NCBI GenBank assembly: GCA_021161135.1
Contig: JAGHBD010000131.1
Span: 1-18,500 of the forward strand
Reading direction: 5' to 3'
Length of the DNA: 18,500 nucleotides
From: Thermoplasmata archaeon
GTDB lineage: Archaea > Thermoplasmatota > E2 > UBA202 > JdFR-43
This document shows positions 14,337-18,500 of this stretch, piece after piece; within the stretch, counting starts at the first letter, position 1; each line of letters starts with the position of its first letter. The position numbers were made by a program, and so were the translations under genes. Under the pieces are notes generated by a model. The model saw nothing but the letters and a program-made list of their open reading frames with translations, was not told the DNA's origin and ran no database searches.

Positions 14337-15260
14337 ATGAAAGCAATAGTGGCTCTGGGGGGCAATGCCTTAACAGGAAAGGAGAGGAAAGCAGAAATTA
14401 AAAAACAGTTTGAAGCAATGAAAAGCACCGCAAAATCGATTGCTAAAATGATTAAAAACGGATGGCATATCGCCATAACACACGGCAACGGTCCGCAGGT
14501 CGGCGCCCTCCTGCTGCAGCAGAAAATTGCAATGAGGGAAGTGCCGCCCATGCCCCTCCATGTTCTTGGCGCCCTCACTCAGGGAGAAATTGGATATATT
14601 GTCCAGCAATGTTTGCTGAATGAATTTGAAAGACAGGGAATAAATAGGAGAATAGCGACTATAATAACACAGGTTCTGGTTGATGAAAATGACGAGGCTT
14701 TTAAAAAGCCAACAAAACCCATTGGCCCTATATATTCTGAGGAGGAGGCGAGGAAACTGGAAAAAAGCTATGTTATGGGTAGAGTTGAAGGAGGATGGCG
14801 TATTCTCGTTCCTTCTCCAAAACCAATTTCGATTATAGAGGCAGATATAATAAAGAAAATGATGGAAGAGGGAATAGTAGTTATTGCAGCAGGAGGAGGA
14901 GGGATTCCTGTGGTAAAAAAAGGTGATGGGCTGCAAGGCGTAGATGCTGTTATAGATAAAGATTTAGCTTCTCAAAAACTGGCAAATGAAGTAGCGGCGG
15001 ATATACTTCTCATTTTAACTGATGTGGAGCATGTATGCATAAACTATGGAAAGGAAAATGAAATGCCTCTCACCGACGTAAGTTTGCAAGAAATCGAGGA
15101 GTATTATAAGGATGGACATTTTCCTCCTGGCTCTATGGGTCCAAAAATAGAGGCTGCCATAAATTTTATCAGAAATGGAGGAAAGGAAACAATCATTACT
15201 TCCATAAATAAAGCATGGGAGGCATTGCAGGGAAAAACAGGAACCCATATTCATGAATGA
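14337..15260 (+). CDS. arcC: Carbamate kinase
   Basis: This 307-residue amino-acid-kinase-fold enzyme interconverts carbamoyl phosphate plus ADP with carbamate plus ATP. Motifs in order are ALGGNAL (6-12), THGNGPQVG (48-56), PTKPIGPIY (125-133, a carbamate-kinase-specific loop), AAGGGGIPVV (184-193), DKDLASQKLA (207-216) and LLILTDVEHV (224-233). No arginine deiminase or ornithine carbamoyltransferase gene lies nearby, so it may work in fermentation of arginine, citrulline or agmatine encoded elsewhere. It could also make carbamoyl phosphate, as proposed for related Pyrococcus enzymes. The 3' end overlaps convergent hisS by 10 bp. Confidence 0.93.
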   Translation: MKAIVALGGNALTGKERKAEIKKQFEAMKSTAKSIAKMIKNGWHIAITHGNGPQVGALLLQQKIAMREVPPMPLHVLGALTQGEIGYIVQQCLLNEFERQGINRRIATIITQVLVDENDEAFKKPTKPIGPIYSEEEARKLEKSYVMGRVEGGWRILVPSPKPISIIEADIIKKMMEEGIVVIAAGGGGIPVVKKGDGLQGVDAVIDKDLASQKLANEVAADILLILTDVEHVCINYGKENEMPLTDVSLQEIEEYYKDGHFPPGSMGPKIEAAINFIRNGGKETIITSINKAWEALQGKTGTHIHE

Positions 15261-16456
15261 ATTTCTTTTGTAATCTCTCCTATCGCTATCTTTTTCTGCT
15301 CGCCACTTTTCATATCCTTTATTATAACCATATTTTCTTTCCATTCATCGGGAGCAACTATTATCACTTTTTCTATACCCTTTTTGTTTGCATAATCGAG
15401 AGATTTTGATATGCTTCTCCTCATCAAATCCATTTCTGCCTTTATACCTTGTTGCCTTAGCATTTTAACGATTTTTATCGCCTCTTTAATCATTCCCTCC
15501 ATATATGCCACATAAACCGGCTTTTCTTCCTCCCCAAATTCCGCTCCTTCAATTTCCAAAGCCAGCAAAGTTCTATCAAAACCTATTGCAAATCCGGCAG
15601 TTGCCACCTTTCTTCCCCCAAGAAGAGGCACAAGGTTGTACTCTCCTCCTCCGCATAGCTGCTTCTCCGCTCCCAGTCTTGGAGCATCTATTTCAAAAAC
15701 GATTCCAATATAATAGTCGAGCCCTCTTGCTATGGAGAGATCCAGATTATAGGGGATGCCAAACTCTTCAAGAAAATCGAAAACTTCTTTCATTCTTTCT
15801 GCCTCCTCATATTCTATTTCATCTATATTCTTGACTCCAATGAATTCCTCAAATTTTTTGAATTCCTCGCTCCCCATCCTTTTTTGGAGTTCTTCAAAAT
15901 CTTTTTTGTCAATGAGTCGCATTATCTCTGCATCTCTTGCCCCTATGCTATCCAAAAATTTTCTCAGAATATCGAGATTGCCTACTCTAACGATTACATT
16001 CCTCAATCCGCTCTCTCTCAAAATATTATATGCAAGAGAAATGAGTTCTGCTATCGCCTCAGGCTTATCGCTTCCTATAAGTTCGCATCCAAACTGCCAG
16101 AATTCTCTATATCTTCCTTTCTGTGGGCGATCATATCTAAAGCAATTGCCGAAATAATAAAATTTGAGGGGCTTAGCCTCCATTTGGAAACGCTCCACAT
16201 AAAAACGCATGACCGGCGCAGTTAGCTCAGGACGGAGTGCCAGCTTTCTCCCTGCCTTATCTTCAAACGCATAAGTTTCTTCGATTATTCCCTCGCCTGA
16301 TTTTAAGGTAAAGAGTTCGAGATGTTCAATAGTGGGTGTAGCTATCTCCTCATAACCATATCTCTCAAAAACTCCTCTCATTTTCCTTTCAAGCCATCTC
16401 CTTTTTTTCATCTCTTCTGGTGTGAAATCTCTCGTGCCTCTCGGCTTTGAAATCAT
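15251..16456 (-). CDS. hisS: Histidyl-tRNA synthetase
   Basis: This 401-residue class II synthetase charges tRNA-His. Its start MISKPRGTRDFTPEEM is the family's N-terminal motif. Motif 2 spans about 100-125 (FYYFGNCFRYDRPQKGRYREFWQFGCE). The histidine-specific segments are ARGLDYYIG (243-251) and CGGGEYN (268-274), and motif 3 is ATAGFAIGFDR (285-295). The C-terminal anticodon-binding domain occupies about 313-401. The length is near the short bacterial/archaeal form. ATTATAAATA on the minus strand, 25 bp upstream, marks an independent leaderless promoter 37 bp after gatE. Confidence 0.96.
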   Translation of the reverse strand: MISKPRGTRDFTPEEMKKRRWLERKMRGVFERYGYEEIATPTIEHLELFTLKSGEGIIEETYAFEDKAGRKLALRPELTAPVMRFYVERFQMEAKPLKFYYFGNCFRYDRPQKGRYREFWQFGCELIGSDKPEAIAELISLAYNILRESGLRNVIVRVGNLDILRKFLDSIGARDAEIMRLIDKKDFEELQKRMGSEEFKKFEEFIGVKNIDEIEYEEAERMKEVFDFLEEFGIPYNLDLSIARGLDYYIGIVFEIDAPRLGAEKQLCGGGEYNLVPLLGGRKVATAGFAIGFDRTLLALEIEGAEFGEEEKPVYVAYMEGMIKEAIKIVKMLRQQGIKAEMDLMRRSISKSLDYANKKGIEKVIIVAPDEWKENMVIIKDMKSGEQKKIAIGEITKEIHS

Positions 16457-16476
16457 GGGATAAAATATGATGGAGG

Positions 16477-16486
16477 TATTTATAAT
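16477..16486 (-). promoter_or_regulatory. TATA box of hisS
   Basis: The minus strand reads ATTATAAATA, centred about 25 bp before the ATG at 16456, in the short gap after the gatE stop. Confidence 0.55.
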
Positions 16487-16493
16487 AATTGAA

Positions 16494-18365
16494 TTATTGC
16501 CCGAGTGCTTTCTTTATTTCTTCTCTCAGTATTTTATTCACCATCGCTCCATCAACTTTTCCACGCAGCTCTTTCATTACAACACCCATTAAAGGCGATA
16601 TGGCTCTCTCGCCCCTCTCCTTAACAAAATCCATTCTTTCCTCAACTATTTTTCTTATCATCTGCCTTATTTCTTCCTCGCCCATCCTTTTAATGCCGCA
16701 CTCCTTCATTGCATCTTCGAGCGTATTTTCCGGATTTTTCACAAGATGCAAGATAAGATTCTCGACAGCCTCTTTTGCAAATAGACCCTTTCTCAATCCA
16801 TTCAATACAGGAGGCATTTTTTCTATAACGATGGCTTCATCAAATCCCTGTTTGATTGCCTCCGCTACCACATGCAATAAAATTCTTGCAACCACTCTTT
16901 CATAACCAACATATTTTCTGGCAAATTCTTCAAATATGTCATCTCTCCCCGAATAAACAAGCTGCTTCGCCTCTTCCATGCTTATTCCATACTGTTTTGC
17001 CATCCTTCCTACCTTTTTCTCTGGATATTCTGGCAATTTTTTACGAAGTTGCTCTATTTTTCTTTTGCTTACTCTTATTGGCGGAACATCTGTTTCCGGA
17101 TACATTCTCGCAGCCGTGGGCATGGGGCGCATATATTCTGTAAGCCCATCCGGCAATGCTCTCCGCACTTCTTTTGGCACGCCATGCAATGCCTGTTTTG
17201 CCCTTTCAATAACCGCTTCCAAACATTTCTCAGCAATTCTCTTCTCTCCAACAGAAAGTATGAATGCATCTCGCTGCCTGCAACCAAGTTTTTTCTTAAC
17301 TGCCTCAACTTCATCGCTGCTTATTCCATAATTTGGGAGTTCATCTGAATGAACTATCCCGCCCCCCCTCTTTTTTGCATGCATTGCAAATTCTCTGCCC
17401 AGGCGGTGTTCCTTGTATTTTATCCCGCCTATTACGCCAGAAAATCCATCAAGTTTTAAAGCAAGGACTACGCTATTTTCCTTCAGGGCTTTTTTTATAA
17501 ATTTGCATTCTGTATTTCTAAAAACATCACTAACATCCTCTATCTTTGCCTTTTCTATTATTCCCTCATTCACTCCCCTCTTTTTCAGTTCCTTCATTAC
17601 TTCTATAAGCTCAATCTGTCTTTTCACCTCATTCTCCAGAATTTTAGGGATATCATTCAGTTCCTGCACTCCTTTTATTTCCACCCTATTGCCCCCCTTG
17701 ATTGAAACATTGACATCCTGTCTTATTGTGCCTATTCCTCTCTTAACCTTTTTTGTTGCCCTCAATATCAATCCAATTTTCTCCGCAACCCTCCTTGCTT
17801 TCTCTGGTGAAGTTATGGTAGGGGCTGTTGCTATTTCTATGAGCGGTATTCCAAGGCGATCCAAAGCATATTTAACTTTTTTACCTTCCTCTCCTATCTT
17901 ACGGGCTGCATCCTCCTCGAGACATATTGTTTCTATTGCAACATCATCCACCTTTCCATTAACTGCGATGAGAGCAGTTCTCTGAAAGCCAGTGGTATTT
18001 GAGCCGTCAATAACTATCTTTCTCATGAAATGTATCTCATCAACAATATCTGCTTTAAGCATTAGAGCAATCGTCAGAGCTATATCAATCGCTTCATCAT
18101 TGGCGGCATGAGGCGGCTCCTCATCAGCTTCCACAAGACAAGATGATGGTGAGGCGAGGTAAACAAACTTTTTTCCTCTTTTGGCTTCCTCCACCGCCGC
18201 CCTGTCTATCTCACCAAGTTCTGATTGAACAGGGCGGAGGATTCTTTCAAATATGCTCGAGTATTCTTCGGTGAGTTGTGAAGGGCATTTGCAGAAGAGT
18301 TTGTGGGTTGCAAGCTGCTGATGAATTTCCAGGCCGGCTCTGAAACCCAGTTTTGCATAATCCAT
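16494..18365 (-). CDS. gatE: Glutamyl-tRNA(Gln) amidotransferase subunit E
   Basis: This 623-residue subunit belongs to the archaea-specific GatDE enzyme, which turns Glu-tRNA(Gln) into Gln-tRNA(Gln). It replaces glutaminyl-tRNA synthetase. GatE binds the tRNA and activates the glutamate with ATP, while GatD supplies ammonia. The GatB/E cradle starts with GFRAGLEIHQQLATHKLFC (7-25). RKIVIDGSNTTGFQRT and IRQDVNVSIKGGNRVEIKGVQ are family blocks. An AspRS-like insertion covers roughly 265-400, and PTAARMYPETDVPP and the helical C-terminal tail domain (about 440-623) follow. The length is typical. gatD is not in this window. A TATA box at 18387-18395 sits 26 bp before the ATG. Confidence 0.96.
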   Translation of the reverse strand: MDYAKLGFRAGLEIHQQLATHKLFCKCPSQLTEEYSSIFERILRPVQSELGEIDRAAVEEAKRGKKFVYLASPSSCLVEADEEPPHAANDEAIDIALTIALMLKADIVDEIHFMRKIVIDGSNTTGFQRTALIAVNGKVDDVAIETICLEEDAARKIGEEGKKVKYALDRLGIPLIEIATAPTITSPEKARRVAEKIGLILRATKKVKRGIGTIRQDVNVSIKGGNRVEIKGVQELNDIPKILENEVKRQIELIEVMKELKKRGVNEGIIEKAKIEDVSDVFRNTECKFIKKALKENSVVLALKLDGFSGVIGGIKYKEHRLGREFAMHAKKRGGGIVHSDELPNYGISSDEVEAVKKKLGCRQRDAFILSVGEKRIAEKCLEAVIERAKQALHGVPKEVRRALPDGLTEYMRPMPTAARMYPETDVPPIRVSKRKIEQLRKKLPEYPEKKVGRMAKQYGISMEEAKQLVYSGRDDIFEEFARKYVGYERVVARILLHVVAEAIKQGFDEAIVIEKMPPVLNGLRKGLFAKEAVENLILHLVKNPENTLEDAMKECGIKRMGEEEIRQMIRKIVEERMDFVKERGERAISPLMGVVMKELRGKVDGAMVNKILREEIKKALGQ

Positions 18366-18386
18366 TGTATTAGAAATATCTTGCCG

Positions 18387-18395
18387 TATAAAATA
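18387..18395 (-). promoter_or_regulatory. TATA box of gatE
   Basis: The minus strand reads TATTTTATA, centred about 26 bp before the gatE ATG and just after the gyrA stop. gatE can therefore be transcribed on its own as a leaderless message, as well as by read-through from gyrA. Confidence 0.5.
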
Positions 18396-18396
18396 G

Positions 18397-18500
18397 TTAT
18401 ATTTTCGTTACACTCACGACTTTATCTCCTTCATTCAATCTCATTAATCTTACGCCCATTGTGTTTCTTCCCTGTCTTCTTATATCTGTAGCTTTTATCC
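18397..18500 (-). CDS. gyrA: DNA gyrase subunit A, C-terminal end (partial)
   Basis: The last 33 codons of a gene that begins beyond the right edge are present, ending at TAA (18399-18397). The translation runs IKATDIRRQGRNTMGVRLMR, then LNEGDKVVSVTKI. This is the closing blade of the bacterial-type GyrA beta-pinwheel domain (RxxGRxTxGVxLMxLxxGDxV). Gyrase in archaea came from bacteria and is found in Thermoplasmatota, haloarchaea, Archaeoglobales and some methanogens. The gap to gatE is 31 bp. gyrB is not visible. ParC is the alternative name, but the tail pattern fits GyrA better. Confidence 0.85.
   Translation of the reverse strand, partial: IKATDIRRQGRNTMGVRLMRLNEGDKVVSVTKI

Noticed and set aside
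17413..17985. Plus-strand open frame inside gatE
   Set aside because: It is antisense to a well-conserved part of GatE, with low-complexity Ser/Leu/Ile composition and no promoter.
1..18500. CRISPR array, insertion sequence, integrase, toxin-antitoxin or defence genes
   Set aside because: No regularly spaced repeats, transposase or nuclease motifs beyond Mre11-Rad50, or typical paired small genes were seen on either strand.

Overview
The window is a compact, gene-dense piece of a euryarchaeal chromosome, roughly 40% GC by eye. It is most like the Thermoplasmatota (Thermoplasmata and relatives). Archaeal markers are a group II chaperonin (thermosome), an archaeal-type deoxyhypusine synthase, GatE of the archaeal Glu-tRNA(Gln) amidotransferase, Mre11-Rad50, TATA-box promoters, and Shine-Dalgarno sites of the GAGGTGA type. 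A bacterial-type DNA gyrase A at the right edge points to the Thermoplasmatota or another gyrase-bearing euryarchaeal line. The exact genus cannot be read from the sequence.

Left third (1-4730), accessory and transport genes: a small winged-helix regulator and two half-size permeases form a translationally coupled operon (162-1488), with a 26-bp near-perfect palindrome over its promoter. A 4-oxalocrotonate tautomerase homologue (1589), an SdpI/DUF1648 membrane protein (2037), an NCS1 (CytX-like) permease (2891) and a convergent MntP-type manganese exporter (4161-4685, minus) follow. The gaps 1784-2036 and 2679-2890 contain short protein-like stretches that look like decayed genes. The first 80 bases may also hold a broken iron-sulfur protein fragment.

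Middle (4717-9970), housekeeping genes: enolase, a tiny membrane protein (minus), the thermosome, deoxyhypusine synthase, and a glycosylation-site-rich, membrane-anchored secreted protein of unknown function.

Right half (10069-18500), DNA repair and translation: mre11 and rad50 form a coupled operon. rad50 is cut by a single in-frame TGA, with the frame, both coiled-coil arms and all ATPase motifs otherwise intact. A tRNA-Ala(CGC) begins on the last base of the rad50 stop codon. A PAS plus H-box protein with no ATPase domain (minus) is divergent from carbamate kinase (plus). HisRS, GatE and the C-terminal end of GyrA then run on the minus strand.

Expression: most first genes have a TATA box centred about 23-28 bp before the start codon, so their mRNAs should be leaderless. 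The thermosome, the tautomerase and the internal operon genes instead carry Shine-Dalgarno sites. Neighbouring convergent genes overlap at their 3' ends by 4-23 bp. I see no CRISPR array, insertion sequence, phage or defence system. The least ordinary items are the interrupted rad50, the regulator/half-permease operon with its operator, and the kinase-less histidine-kinase-like protein.
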